This document shows, in pieces, positions 1 through 9,042 of a DNA stretch of 35,435 nt. A model generated the notes under the pieces. It worked only from the letters and a program-made list of their open reading frames with translations, ran no database searches and had not been told where the DNA came from. The number at the start of each line of letters is the position of its first letter. Position 1 is the stretch's first letter. Source of the stretch: CAZYWA01 sp964650975 [NCBI: uncultured bacterium] (GTDB lineage: Bacteria; JADJOY01); contig CAZYWA010000012.1 of assembly GCA_964650975.1 (NCBI GenBank), positions 1 to 35,435 of the forward strand. Direction: 5' to 3'. The translations under genes and the position numbers were made by a program.

Positions 1-452
1 TGGGCCGCAAGCTCGAGGCGCATCTGCGCGAGCTGGGCCTCGACAAGTTCTATCGCAAGCGGCTCCACAACTGGGCGGGCCACGTGACCGTCGAGGACGA
101 CGTGACGTGGGCCGAGGGAATGGGCCGAGGGTACGTGCCCTGCACCTTCCCCTGGTACGCGATGACGATCTTCTGGGACGGCCGTGTTTCGCCGTGCCCC
201 CAGGACTACTTCGAGGACATCATCCTCGGCGATTGCCGGACCCAGACGCTCCCCGAGATCTGGAACGGCGAGCCGATGCGAAAGCTGCGCGAGGAGATGG
301 CGAGCCGGCGCTTCCCGGAAGGCCACCTGTGCCCGGGGTGCGACCGACTGTGCCAGAAGGCCGTCGCGGGTGTGCCGGTCGGGAACTTGAAGCCGTTCCT
401 CACCGAGAATCTGCTGGGCTACGACTGGATCCGTTCGCTGGTGAAGAACTGA
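1..452 (+). CDS. Radical SAM protein, C-terminal SPASM domain (5'-truncated)
   Basis: The reading frame is open from base 3 and ends at TGA 450-452, so only about the last 149 residues are in the window. The segment carries a SPASM-type auxiliary iron-sulfur cluster region: a first cysteine (CTFPWYAM), a second in VSPCPQDY, then the ending LCPGCDRLC with C-x2-C-x3-C spacing. The block GD-x(n)-PEIWNGEPMRKLREEM between them is typical of SPASM domains in peptide- or sugar-modifying radical SAM enzymes. The CxxxCxxC core that binds the catalytic cluster would lie upstream of the window, so the substrate cannot be deduced. The gene converges on the MurJ-like gene with a gap of about 20 bp. Confidence 0.8.
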   Translation, partial: GRKLEAHLRELGLDKFYRKRLHNWAGHVTVEDDVTWAEGMGRGYVPCTFPWYAMTIFWDGRVSPCPQDYFEDIILGDCRTQTLPEIWNGEPMRKLREEMASRRFPEGHLCPGCDRLCQKAVAGVPVGNLKPFLTENLLGYDWIRSLVKN

Positions 453-471
453 TCCGGGTGCGCCGCGGCGT

Positions 472-2121
472 TCACGCGGCGGCTTCCGCTTCGACGTTCG
501 TGGGCTGGCTCTGGGACTTCGGTCCCCGGATCGAGCCGATGGCACCCTTGAAATCGAGAGCCTCCGGCACGGCCAGCAATCGCGCCAGAAGGGCATAGAG
601 GCCGAGCCCGGCGAGGCCGAGCCCGGCACACTCCCCGAAGCGCGCGGCCGTGAGCGCGCCACCGGCGAGCGAGCCCCGCGCCGCGAGCCCGTCCAGCCAG
701 GCCGTGGTCCAGCGGGCCGGCTGGGTCACGGCCAGTCCCATCAAGGCACCCGCCGCCAGCGTGCGGGTGTTCTGCACGAAGAGGGACACCATGCCGAGGC
801 TCCCCAGCTCCCGGCGCAGCACCCACAGCAAGAGCGGGAACGACAGCCAGAAGTTGAGCGAGAAGGCGGCGGAGATTCCAGCGACGTCCCACCAGTGCGA
901 GAAGAGCAGGCCGAGGCCGCCCATGATGGGCAGCAGCACCAGGCCCATTCCGGCGAGCAAGTGCGCCTTGCCGACCGACATCGCGAGTGAGGTGGGCAGC
1001 TGATTGAGGGTCATCGCCATGACCCATGGCGCGAGACCGAGCATCGCCAACGACGTGAGCCTGGTGCTCTCCTTGGTGAAGGCGCCGCGTTCGAAGAGGG
1101 TCTGGATGATCGGTACTCGCAACGCCATCAGCAGCACCACGAACGGCAGCAGCAGGAAGAACACCATGCGCACGAACGTGTGCAACATCCACTTGAGCGT
1201 CTCCCGGTCTCCCCGGGCCACGCACTCCGCCATGCGCGGGTAGAGCGGCGACACGATCGCGCTGTTGACCAGCGCCGGCAGCACGACGAGCAGCTGCGAG
1301 CAATAACGAAACGCCGACACGCGTCCCTCGCCGAGCCGCGCCGAGACGAAGTAGGCCACGCCGAAGCCACCCAGCATGCAGAGCGAGAAGACCACGATCG
1401 GCCGGAGGCGGCCGAGCGCTGCCCGGAGCTCTGGCTGTGTCCAGTCGACGCCGCGCCGGTAGAGGCCGCGGTAGGGCCAGAGCATGAGGGCCGGCACCAG
1501 CGCTTGCACGACGTAGCCCGCCGTCATCCCCAGCGCGGCGCCGGCGATTCCCATCCTCGGGGCGAGTACCTGGACGCCGACGATCAGACCGACGTTCGAG
1601 ATCATCGTGGAGAACGACGTGGTGGTGTAGTGCTGATACGAGTAGAGCAACGCTTCCACCAGCGCGAACACCACCCACAGCACCAGGATCGGTGCGAGGA
1701 TGCGCGTGAGCTGGCCGAACTGTGCGGCCGCCGCGGCGTCCCGCGCCGTGGCCAGGCGGAAGCCCAGCGGAGCGAGCAGCGCGTAGACGAACGCCGCCGC
1801 CGCCGCGATGCCCACCACCAGGTTGGCGAAGCTCGAGGCGAGTCGCCACGCGGCGTCGTCGCCGTCGCTCACCCGGGTTCCCGCGAAGCTGGGCACGAAC
1901 GCGAGATTGAGCGCACCTCGGGTGTGCTGGCCGAACATGACCGGAACCAGCGTGGCCCAGAACAGCAGATCCGCGAGGTTGCTGGCGCCGAACTGCTTCG
2001 CGACCACGATCCAGGAGTAGGCACCGATGACGATCGTCAGGATGCTGAATCCCGCCAGGAAGGGCGACGCCTTCCCGATTCGCTGAGCCTTCACCTTCGG
2101 TGTGGGCTGCGACTCGCTCAT
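472..2121 (-). CDS. MurJ/MviN-like lipid flippase
   Basis: A 549-residue polytopic membrane protein of the MOP superfamily, MurJ/MviN branch. Characteristic segments are FLAGFSILTIVIGAYSW near the N-terminus, a central ALLYSYQHYTTTSFSTM, and VPIIQTLFERGAFTKEST, which matches the conserved 'LF.RG.F' block of MurJ. About 13-14 hydrophobic segments can be counted. The family flips lipid-linked precursors (lipid II in MurJ itself) across the inner membrane. With a radical SAM/SPASM gene and an acyltransferase-3 gene nearby, a role in a dedicated surface-polysaccharide pathway is as likely as the housekeeping role. ATG 2121 is preceded by an AGGAGA ribosome-binding site. The C-terminus is a short hydrophilic tail. 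Confidence 0.85.
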   Translation of the reverse strand: MSESQPTPKVKAQRIGKASPFLAGFSILTIVIGAYSWIVVAKQFGASNLADLLFWATLVPVMFGQHTRGALNLAFVPSFAGTRVSDGDDAAWRLASSFANLVVGIAAAAAFVYALLAPLGFRLATARDAAAAAQFGQLTRILAPILVLWVVFALVEALLYSYQHYTTTSFSTMISNVGLIVGVQVLAPRMGIAGAALGMTAGYVVQALVPALMLWPYRGLYRRGVDWTQPELRAALGRLRPIVVFSLCMLGGFGVAYFVSARLGEGRVSAFRYCSQLLVVLPALVNSAIVSPLYPRMAECVARGDRETLKWMLHTFVRMVFFLLLPFVVLLMALRVPIIQTLFERGAFTKESTRLTSLAMLGLAPWVMAMTLNQLPTSLAMSVGKAHLLAGMGLVLLPIMGGLGLLFSHWWDVAGISAAFSLNFWLSFPLLLWVLRRELGSLGMVSLFVQNTRTLAAGALMGLAVTQPARWTTAWLDGLAARGSLAGGALTAARFGECAGLGLAGLGLYALLARLLAVPEALDFKGAIGSIRGPKSQSQPTNVEAEAAA

Positions 2122-2301
2122 CGAAGGTCTCCTGGCTCGGTCGCCGCGGCACGGCTGCGACGTTCGGCCGCCCCGGCCGCGAGGCGCGACAGCCTAGCTC
2201 GCGATGGATCGCGTGCCGACCGCTTTCCTCGTAGCGTCGGGCGTAGCATCGAGTGCAGCGCCTAGACATACTTTCCCGGACCTCGACTCGCACGACGCCA
2301 G

Positions 2302-3621
2302 GTGCATCCGATGACCGCGCTGCCGCCTTCCTTGCCGATTGCACCCGTGCGGCAGTTCCTGCGGTGGGCCCGCGACCCGATCGGGTTCCTGGAAGAATGC
2401 CACCGCCGCATCGGCGAGCCGTTCACGATCCGCTGGCCGGGTGCGCCGCCGACCGTGATGTTCTCGCACCCCGACCAGGTGAAGGAGATCCTGGCGGGGG
2501 ATGCCGACGTCTTCTACGGAGGCATCTCGAACGCCATCACCGGCCCGGTGGTCGGGCAACAATCGATCTTCCTGTCCGACGGAGACCGGCACACGCGGCT
2601 CCGGCGCCTGGTGGCGCCTCCCTTCACCGGTGCCAGGATGCGGGCCTATGGCGAGGTGATGCGCGAGATCGCCGACGAAGCCGTGCGCCGCTGGCCGCGC
2701 GGCGTACCCTTCCCGATCAACCCGGCGGTGCACGAGATCAGCCTCGACGTGGTCATGAGGACGATCTTCGGCGTCGAGAAAGGGGAGCGATTCGACCGGT
2801 TGCGGAGCTTGTGCCTGCAGGTGATGACGCGGTCCGAGTGGTTCCCGCTGGTCCAGGCGAAGCTGGGACTGTTTCGACCGGTGCTGAACAAGATCGACGA
2901 GCTCATCTTCGGCGAGATCGCGCGCTCGCGTGAGGCAGCCGCGCGCGGCGTCGAGCGGCAGGACGTTCTCCATCTGCTGGTCTCGGCTCGCGACGAGTCC
3001 GGGCAACCACTCTCCGATCAGTCGCTTCGCGACCAGCTCGTGACGCTGCTGCTGGCGGGTCACGAGACCACCGCGACGACCCTCGCGTGGGTGTTTCACC
3101 GGCTCACGCAGCACCCCGAGGTGCTGGCGAAGGCGCGCGAAGAGGTGGCGAGAGTGGTCGGCCAAGGGCCGGTCCAGCCGGACGACGTCGCGAAGCTCGA
3201 ATACCTCGAGGGCGTCGTGAAGGAAACCCTGCGTCTCTTCCCGATCCTGCCGGCCATGGCGCGCGACCTTCAGGCACCGTCGAGGATCGGCGACTGGGAT
3301 CTTCCCAAAGACACCTGCGTGGTCGCGGCGACGTATCTCACGCACCGCCGCGCCGACGTGTGGCCCGACCCGGAGCGGTTCGATCCGATGCGTTTCGTGG
3401 GGACGCGCGTGAGCCCGTACGCCTTCTATCCCTTCGGAGGCGGCTCGCGGCTCTGCATCGGGATGTCGTTCGCGTACTACGAGATGAAGATCGTCATCGC
3501 GCAGGCGCTGACCCAGGTGGTGCCACGCGCGGTGCCCGGTTTTCAGCCGCGGGTAATCCGCACCTCGACGGTGCTGGCACCGTCCGACGGGATGCCGGTC
3601 ATCCTCGACCCGGCCAGCTGA
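2302..3621 (+). CDS. Cytochrome P450
   Basis: Complete P450 monooxygenase of 439 residues if GTG 2302 is used, or 436 from ATG 2311. All class-defining motifs are present: the I-helix oxygen-activation motif AGHETT (252-257), the K-helix ExxR (E308-x-x-R311), a PERF-type segment (DPERFDPMRF), and the heme loop FGGGSRLCIG with the thiolate ligand Cys385. There is no N-terminal membrane anchor, so it is probably soluble and needs separate ferredoxin and reductase partners; none is encoded here. The sequence resembles the bacterial P450s loosely related to CYP110/CYP4-like fatty-acid or terpenoid hydroxylases, but the substrate cannot be read from sequence. It is transcribed divergently from the MurJ-like gene. 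Confidence 0.93.
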   Translation: MHPMTALPPSLPIAPVRQFLRWARDPIGFLEECHRRIGEPFTIRWPGAPPTVMFSHPDQVKEILAGDADVFYGGISNAITGPVVGQQSIFLSDGDRHTRLRRLVAPPFTGARMRAYGEVMREIADEAVRRWPRGVPFPINPAVHEISLDVVMRTIFGVEKGERFDRLRSLCLQVMTRSEWFPLVQAKLGLFRPVLNKIDELIFGEIARSREAAARGVERQDVLHLLVSARDESGQPLSDQSLRDQLVTLLLAGHETTATTLAWVFHRLTQHPEVLAKAREEVARVVGQGPVQPDDVAKLEYLEGVVKETLRLFPILPAMARDLQAPSRIGDWDLPKDTCVVAATYLTHRRADVWPDPERFDPMRFVGTRVSPYAFYPFGGGSRLCIGMSFAYYEMKIVIAQALTQVVPRAVPGFQPRVIRTSTVLAPSDGMPVILDPAS

Positions 3622-3654
3622 TTCCGCGTCCGCGGAGAGGCGCGCCCGGCTCGA

Positions 3655-5004
3655 TCAACCGGGGGCGCCGGCGCGTGCCGGCGTCGCCGCCGGTGGCCGC
3701 CGGAACCAGATGTTCCGGAGCACCATCGCCGGGTGCTCGACGAAGAGGTACATCGGCACGGCGGCGAGGCTGCAGATCGCGACGACCGGCCCGCACCACG
3801 CCACGACGCCGGCGTTGGTGCTCGGCACCATCAAGCCGAACGGATGGTGCGCGTCGACGTACTTGTAAATCACGCCGATGATCGTGAGGTGAAGGAGATA
3901 GGTCGAGTAGGAGACCTGGCCCATCACGAACAGCACCCGGTTCGAGAGGACTCGCTCGACGAGCCGCGCGAACCACCCCTTTTCCTTGGTGACCATCAGC
4001 ATCACGATCCACGCCACGATCGAGGCGACCATGTAGTGGTGCGACGAGCGGATCGCGATCTCGCGGACGCCGAGCGCGAGGTGTGTCCGCTTCCATGCGA
4101 CGAACAGCACGCCGAGCAGGATCGGGACGATTCCCAGCGCGCGCGTGAACCAGCGCCGCGCGCGCTGGCTCTCGACGCGCAGGTGGTAAGTCGCGCACAG
4201 CACCCCGAGCACGATCGAGCCGTAGCGCGTGTGGGTCTTGACGAACAGCGCGTTCTGCACGTCCGAGTGGGGCAGCACGTAAACCGCGACCAGCGCCCGC
4301 GCCACGAAGGCCAGCGCGAACATCGTGTAGAAGGTCCCGAGCAGGCTCCAGCGCTTGCGGAACAGGAACATCAGCAACAGCGGGAAGGTGATGTAGAACT
4401 GTTCCTCGATCGCGAGCGTCCACGACCAGCCCATGTACTGCCGGTCCCACGGCAGCAGGTTGTTGAAGTAGAGCACGTTGGTGAGGACGTTGGGCATGTG
4501 CAGGTCGATCTGCTTGTCGATCCCCAGGATGTGATTGAGGTCGAGGATCGCGTGCTTGAGCTGCGAGGGCTCGACCAGGTAGAGGAAGAGCATCGCGGGG
4601 TAGTAAGCCGGCAGGAGACGCATGGCGCGCCGCGCGTAGAAGCGTCCCAGGGAGATCTTGCCGTAGCGCGAGTTCTCGGTGAGCAGCAGCTGCGCGATCA
4701 GGAATCCGCTCAGCACGAAGAAGACGTCGATGGCGTAGTGGGCGCCGTAGGTGATCGGCATCAGCGCCTTGCTGGTCTCGATCGCCTGGTGGGCCGCCGG
4801 GTCGATGAAGAACTGGGTGGCGTAGGCCACGTGGTAGCAGGCGACCCAGATCACCGAGAAGGCACGCAGCCCGTCGAGCGGCACGATCTGCACCGGCGAC
4901 GGCACCAGCAGCGCGCGCAGGTTGCGCTGGAACGAGAATGCGTCGCCCGCCTTGAGCGAAGCCGCGGCGGGCCGAGGCGCGGCGCTCGAGGGCTCGGGAG
5001 TCAT
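3655..5004 (-). CDS. Acyltransferase 3 (OafA-like) membrane protein
   Basis: A 449-residue integral membrane O-acyltransferase of the acyltransferase-3 family. The signature PLDGLRAFSVIWVACYHVAY has the expected Arg47 and His58, the residues proposed for acyl transfer in this family. It is followed by VFFVLSGFLIAQLLL, GRFYARRAMRLLPAYYPAM, and a WSWTLAIEEQFYITFPLLL segment, the usual 'W.L..E..FY...P' block. About ten transmembrane helices follow. Members acetylate or acylate sugars of lipopolysaccharide, exopolysaccharide or antibiotics at the inner membrane. No SGNH domain is fused. A hydrophilic N-terminal extension of about 35 residues precedes the first helix. The gene converges on the P450 gene, and its start faces the PhyH gene across a shared 183-bp region. 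Confidence 0.9.
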   Translation of the reverse strand: MTPEPSSAAPRPAAASLKAGDAFSFQRNLRALLVPSPVQIVPLDGLRAFSVIWVACYHVAYATQFFIDPAAHQAIETSKALMPITYGAHYAIDVFFVLSGFLIAQLLLTENSRYGKISLGRFYARRAMRLLPAYYPAMLFLYLVEPSQLKHAILDLNHILGIDKQIDLHMPNVLTNVLYFNNLLPWDRQYMGWSWTLAIEEQFYITFPLLLMFLFRKRWSLLGTFYTMFALAFVARALVAVYVLPHSDVQNALFVKTHTRYGSIVLGVLCATYHLRVESQRARRWFTRALGIVPILLGVLFVAWKRTHLALGVREIAIRSSHHYMVASIVAWIVMLMVTKEKGWFARLVERVLSNRVLFVMGQVSYSTYLLHLTIIGVIYKYVDAHHPFGLMVPSTNAGVVAWCGPVVAICSLAAVPMYLFVEHPAMVLRNIWFRRPPAATPARAGAPG

Positions 5005-5133
5005 GGTGTGGAGCGTGAGCCAGCCGCGCGGGGCCGGATCGCGGAGCGCGGGATCTTAGCGCTTCCGCCCGCGGAATCCACCCACGATCCGAGGGGGAGC
5101 CGACGCGGTCTCCGCGTGGATGGAGCGCGGCGC

Positions 5134-5139
5134 TATACT
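5134..5139 (+). promoter_or_regulatory. Possible -10 element upstream of the PhyH gene
   Basis: TATACT matches five of six bases of the sigma-70 -10 consensus. It lies about 50 bp upstream of the PhyH-type oxygenase start, in the shared region with the divergent acyltransferase gene. No convincing -35 box sits 16-18 bp upstream, so this is a weak assignment. Confidence 0.3.
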
Positions 5140-5187
5140 CTTCGGCTGAGCCAGGCGCCGTTCGCCGGCAGGAGATCCGAGGTGAGG

Positions 5188-6198
5188 ATGCTGACGCGAG
5201 AAGAGCTCGAAACGTTCGAACGGGACGGTTGTGTCGGCCCGTTCACGGTCCGGGACGAGGCGCAGATGAAGGAGCTCTGCCGCTCGTTGCAACCGCTGCT
5301 CGACGATCCGAAAGGATCGCCGTGGGCGAATCTGACGATGGACGTGCACATGCTCGACCAGCACGTGTTCCAGCTCGGCAAAGATCCGGCGATCGTCGAT
5401 CGCATCCGCTCGATCATCGGCGACGACGTGCTTTTCTGGCGGGCGTGGACGTTCGTCAAGAAGCCCGGCGCCAAGGCCACGGGGGTGCACCGCGACGGCC
5501 GCAGGGACCAGACCTGGCCGACGGCCGAAAAGCCGCGCGCGCGCTGCGCCTCGGTCGCCGTGTGGGTGGCGCTCGAGCCGGCCACGCTCGAAAGCGGCTG
5601 CCTGTGGGTGTTGCCTGGCTCGCAGTTCATCCGCTGGCAGGCGGACGCCAGACCCCCTTACGCCCCGGTCGACTACTGGATGTTCCCGACGCGGAAGTTC
5701 CTCGACGAGTACGGCGTCAATTCGTTCGATCTGTCGCCGAAGTTCAAGATCGGCCGGCGCGCGTGGCCGTTCGTGTGCGCGGCGTTACGCGTGATCGGTC
5801 TGGCGCAGCGCGCCAAGAGCGCCTTGAGCGGAGCGAGCGACCGGCCGGTGAAGAACGACTTCCGCGCGCCGCCGCTCACCGGGCTCACTCGCGACGAGCA
5901 CCAGATGTGGGCCGAGTACGCGGGCCCGAACGTGAATGGCATCACCGTCGATGCGCTCAAGCGGATGCCGGCCAAACCCAAGCCGCTCGAGTGTCAGGCC
6001 GGGCAATTCTGGATTTTCCGCGAGGACATGATCCACACGGCACCTGCCAACAACACGCCCAATCGGCGTGCCGCGGTCACGTTCGGCTATGCGTCACCGG
6101 ATGCGTCGATGCATCCGGATCGGTTTCCGGTCCTGATCCACGGCACCAATACCGGCACCAACAAGCTTGCGACGCCGGTGTTTCAGACTTCGGCCTGA
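5188..6198 (+). CDS. Phytanoyl-CoA dioxygenase (PhyH) family oxygenase
   Basis: A 336-residue Fe(II)/2-oxoglutarate-dependent oxygenase. It begins with the typical LTREELETFERDGCVGPF helix. The iron ligands are visible: H101-R-D103 in TGVHRDGR and the distal H283 in MIHTAPANN, with Arg293/Arg294 in the position that usually holds the 2-oxoglutarate carboxylate. The stretch WVALEPATLESGCLWVLPGSQ is the standard PhyH strand that precedes the distal His. ATG 5188 was chosen because homology starts there and a GGAG motif lies about 13 bp upstream. The frame stays open far upstream (to 3733), but that part is antisense to the acyltransferase gene. Relatives hydroxylate lipids, amino acids or natural products; the substrate is unknown. 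Confidence 0.88.
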   Translation: MLTREELETFERDGCVGPFTVRDEAQMKELCRSLQPLLDDPKGSPWANLTMDVHMLDQHVFQLGKDPAIVDRIRSIIGDDVLFWRAWTFVKKPGAKATGVHRDGRRDQTWPTAEKPRARCASVAVWVALEPATLESGCLWVLPGSQFIRWQADARPPYAPVDYWMFPTRKFLDEYGVNSFDLSPKFKIGRRAWPFVCAALRVIGLAQRAKSALSGASDRPVKNDFRAPPLTGLTRDEHQMWAEYAGPNVNGITVDALKRMPAKPKPLECQAGQFWIFREDMIHTAPANNTPNRRAAVTFGYASPDASMHPDRFPVLIHGTNTGTNKLATPVFQTSA

Positions 6199-6246
6199 TC
6201 CGGCCCGCACCGGCCGGCGGTCGAGCCTGGCTCGCGTTCCGTCCGC

Positions 6247-7986
6247 TCAGAGCCCAGGCGGATCGAAGCGCCCGTTGCCGTCGAAGTCGACGAAGACCGG
6301 ATTGGTGAACGAGAGCGGCGTGAAGCCTTGCGTGTTCGTGCTGGCGAGCTGCATCGGTGCCCCGCAGGTGACCCGCGAGTACTCGTAGGGAATCGGCGGC
6401 TCGGCGTTCGGATCGGCGGGGAAGGGATCGCCCGCTTCGATCAGGATCCACGAGTCCTTGGTGATCGTGACGGGTACCGTGCCGGAGTAGCGCACGGCGG
6501 GCGGCGGATTCTGCGCGGTGAGCGGGATCGTCTGCACCACGTTTCCGTTCACCACGATACGGATTTCCTGAACCGGTACCCAGGGGGCGGCCTGAACGGT
6601 GATCCCGACGTCGACCGTGCCGTCGCCGTCCTGGACCAGGCCCCCCATGCCGACACCGTCGACGGTGATCGTCGGGATCGGACCGGTGGTGCCGATCACG
6701 CGACCCGCACGGACCGCTGCGACCACCTGCGCCGGGGTGACGGACGCGGGCGAATCGGTCCCGAGGTAGACCATGCTGCGCGGATAGCCGCCGGAGCGCA
6801 GCGTGTTGTGGCTGTCGCCGTTGGCGGTCGCGACCTTGAGGAATCCTTGATTGAGCAAGCTGAACCACGCGGCGCGCGTGGACCGGCCCTGCGCCACGGC
6901 GCCGCCCGACCACATCTCCAGCGTGTCGAAATCCACCCCCTGGGCCAGGCTGCCCGGCACCGTCGAGGGCTGCCGCAGAAACATGTTGGTCGCCTTGGTG
7001 TCGCCGTTGTAGGTCGCGGGAATCGCGACGGTGGGGTCGTACGGCTTCTTGTCGAGCCAGCCGATGTCCGCTGTACCCGTCTTGAAGTACGGATGGTTGA
7101 GCTGAATGAGCGTGTTCGAATCACCCAGCCCGTGCAGGTAATCGTAGAGCGTGGCCGCGTTGGTGTTGTCGGCATCGGTCACGTAGAACGCGTTCGGCGC
7201 GACCGGGAACGCGTTCCAGTGTCCGTTCTCGGCGGTGCCCGGCGTGCTGCCTCCGATCATCTGGTCGCAGTTCCCGTTCCCGTCCGGGTATGCGTTGAGG
7301 CCCGGCGTGGCTTCCGCTCCGATGATCGAGGTGACCAGGCTGCCGAGACCGAGCGACGTGATCACCGGCGAGTAGTCGACGACGCAATCGTGATCGGCCG
7401 ACGTCATGATCTCGATGCCTTCGGTCATGTACTGCAGAACGCGATCGGGAAGGGGCGGCAGCGGCGGGGTCTGCAGCGCCGACTCGAAGCTCGGCCGCGC
7501 GTGGATGTGGAAGTCCGCGGCCAGGTAGCCGGTGGTGTCGACCGCGCGCGTCAGCGTGAAGCTCAGGGGATGCGGCGCGCTGGTGTCGTACGTTTGATGC
7601 ACCGCCGTCCACTCGATGCCCCGGGAGGCCCAGATGTCGAATACTCCGGGGGGCATGTCGAGGGTCGCCGTGCCGGCGCCCATGAACACGTGATTCTGGA
7701 AGTAAGTGGCCAGCGTCCCGCCGGTCGACGTTCCCAGAATCACGATCGAGCCCGCCGAGTTGTAGACGCTGATCTTGGCCGGGATGAGCAGCCCGGTCGC
7801 GGAATCACGGACCTCGACCGGGACCAGCGAGTTGCACCCGGACCCCATCTGGGTGAGCGCCAGGCCGCTCAACGCGACCGCGGCCAGGATCGAACGCAGT
7901 AGGGTTGATACCCCGATTCGACGGCGCAAATTCGCACCCTCGGGACGAGTGTCTTGGGACACGTTGCCGGACACAGATCGAGTCAT
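6247..7986 (-). CDS. CehA/McbA-type PHP-domain metallohydrolase
   Basis: Predicted 579-residue exported phosphoesterase-like protein. Metal-binding motifs of the CehA/McbA branch of the PHP superfamily are present: D-F-H170-I-H172, A-D208-H209-D210, N-H308-P and G-D401-S-H403-N. CehA and McbA act on carbaryl, but most relatives are uncharacterised. The N-terminal LLRSILAAVALSGLAL is a signal peptide. It is followed by GSGC, a non-classical lipobox, so the protein may be a lipoprotein. A beta-rich domain (DSATGLLIPAKISVY) precedes the PHP core, as in other CehA-type proteins. ATG 7986 is preferred over ATG 8061 because a GAGGA ribosome-binding site lies just upstream and the longer form would bury the signal peptide. 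The C-terminus ends in VDFDGNGRFDPPG, an EF-hand-like calcium motif. Confidence 0.8.
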   Translation of the reverse strand: MTRSVSGNVSQDTRPEGANLRRRIGVSTLLRSILAAVALSGLALTQMGSGCNSLVPVEVRDSATGLLIPAKISVYNSAGSIVILGTSTGGTLATYFQNHVFMGAGTATLDMPPGVFDIWASRGIEWTAVHQTYDTSAPHPLSFTLTRAVDTTGYLAADFHIHARPSFESALQTPPLPPLPDRVLQYMTEGIEIMTSADHDCVVDYSPVITSLGLGSLVTSIIGAEATPGLNAYPDGNGNCDQMIGGSTPGTAENGHWNAFPVAPNAFYVTDADNTNAATLYDYLHGLGDSNTLIQLNHPYFKTGTADIGWLDKKPYDPTVAIPATYNGDTKATNMFLRQPSTVPGSLAQGVDFDTLEMWSGGAVAQGRSTRAAWFSLLNQGFLKVATANGDSHNTLRSGGYPRSMVYLGTDSPASVTPAQVVAAVRAGRVIGTTGPIPTITVDGVGMGGLVQDGDGTVDVGITVQAAPWVPVQEIRIVVNGNVVQTIPLTAQNPPPAVRYSGTVPVTITKDSWILIEAGDPFPADPNAEPPIPYEYSRVTCGAPMQLASTNTQGFTPLSFTNPVFVDFDGNGRFDPPGL

Positions 7987-8156
7987 CGGGCTGGTCGTTC
8001 CTCGGCGATTTTCGGGGGGCTCGACCGCAACGGCCGCCACGGACCTAAGATCGATCGACATGGTCGATTGTGGCAGTCACGCCGGAATCGCGCAACGAGG
8101 CGGACCCGGAGCAATGTTGACGTTTGGTAACGTTTCGAATGGTGCTCGGGCGCCGC

Positions 8157-9005
8157 TCAGGCGGGCTCGCCGATCGGCCAGCGGTCGCCCCAGAGGGATC
8201 CGCCTCCGTCGAGCTTCAGCGTCTCTCCGGTCACGAAGGCTCCCGCCGGCGATACCAGGTACGCAACCGCCCACGCCACTTCCTCGACGGTGCCGAGACG
8301 CTTGAGAGGTATCGTCCTCCAGGCGTTTTCCGCGACCTCCGGCGGGTAGCGGGTGAGGCCTGACGACGCGATCACTCCGGGGGCGATCGCGTTGATGCGC
8401 ACGCCGAACTGGGCCCATTCGACGGCCAAGGTCTTGGTCATGTTCACGACACCGGCGCGTGCCGCGCCGGTGTGCACCATCCCCGGAAAGCCACGCCACA
8501 TGTCGGCGACCACCGACACGATGCGTCCCCCGTGCGCCAGCATCCACTGCCTTGCGGCCTCGCGGGTCACGTACCAGGTGCCGTTCAGGTTGGTCGAGAT
8601 CACCGCGTTCCAGCCGTTGGTGCTGATCGCAGCCGCCGGGGAAGGGAACTGCCCGCCCGCGTTGTTCACCAGCACGTCGAGTCGGCCGTGGCTCGCCAGG
8701 ATATCGGTGATTACCCTCGATACCTGTTCTGAATCGCGGATGTCGAGGGCGAGCGCCGTGGCGTCCAATCCCACGGCACGAAGCTGGGCCGCGGCTTCGG
8801 TCACCACGTCGAGCTTGCGGCTCGCGATCACGACGCGCGCGCCCAGGGCGCCCAACTCGCGTGCGATGGCCAGTCCGATCCCGGTGCCCCCGCCGGTGAC
8901 GAAGGCCACCTGGCCGGCGAGCAGCCCGGGCGCGAAGATCGAGGAGGCCGCGGTGGCCGTGGCCGGCGATTCGGCGACGAAGCCGGCGGAGCTGGGTTCG
9001 GTCAT
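8157..9005 (-). CDS. SDR oxidoreductase, PECR / citronellol dehydrogenase-like
   Basis: A 282-residue Rossmann-fold short-chain dehydrogenase. The nucleotide-binding loop TGGGTGIG (37-44) and NNAG (114-117) are intact. The N-terminal 'F.PGLLAGQVAFVTGGG' matches proteins annotated as peroxisomal trans-2-enoyl-CoA reductase-like or citronellol/citronellal dehydrogenase. The position of the canonical YxxxK reads T179-G-A-A-R183 within HTGAARAGV. A similar HSGAARAGV block occurs in mammalian PECR as I recall it; there the proposed catalytic Tyr sits a few residues later, where this protein has Val. A role in enoyl-CoA or terpenoid-alcohol redox chemistry is inferred from similarity and from the neighbouring TetR, FadL and acetoacetyl-CoA synthetase genes. 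ATG 9005 is chosen; an in-frame upstream start would overlap the TetR gene. Confidence 0.85.
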   Translation of the reverse strand: MTEPSSAGFVAESPATATAASSIFAPGLLAGQVAFVTGGGTGIGLAIARELGALGARVVIASRKLDVVTEAAAQLRAVGLDATALALDIRDSEQVSRVITDILASHGRLDVLVNNAGGQFPSPAAAISTNGWNAVISTNLNGTWYVTREAARQWMLAHGGRIVSVVADMWRGFPGMVHTGAARAGVVNMTKTLAVEWAQFGVRINAIAPGVIASSGLTRYPPEVAENAWRTIPLKRLGTVEEVAWAVAYLVSPAGAFVTGETLKLDGGGSLWGDRWPIGEPA

Positions 9006-9042
9006 GGTTCCCTCATCGTCGGCCGCGGCGGCGTCCGGCCGG

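Noticed and set aside
461-481. Seven-bp hairpin at the convergent end of the SPASM and MurJ-like genes
   Set aside because: Short stem overlapping the MurJ-like stop codon, with no T-run; such stems arise by chance in DNA this GC-rich.
3733-5187. In-frame upstream extension of the PhyH oxygenase
   Set aside because: This part is antisense to the acyltransferase-3 gene and has shadow-like composition; homology begins at ATG 5188.
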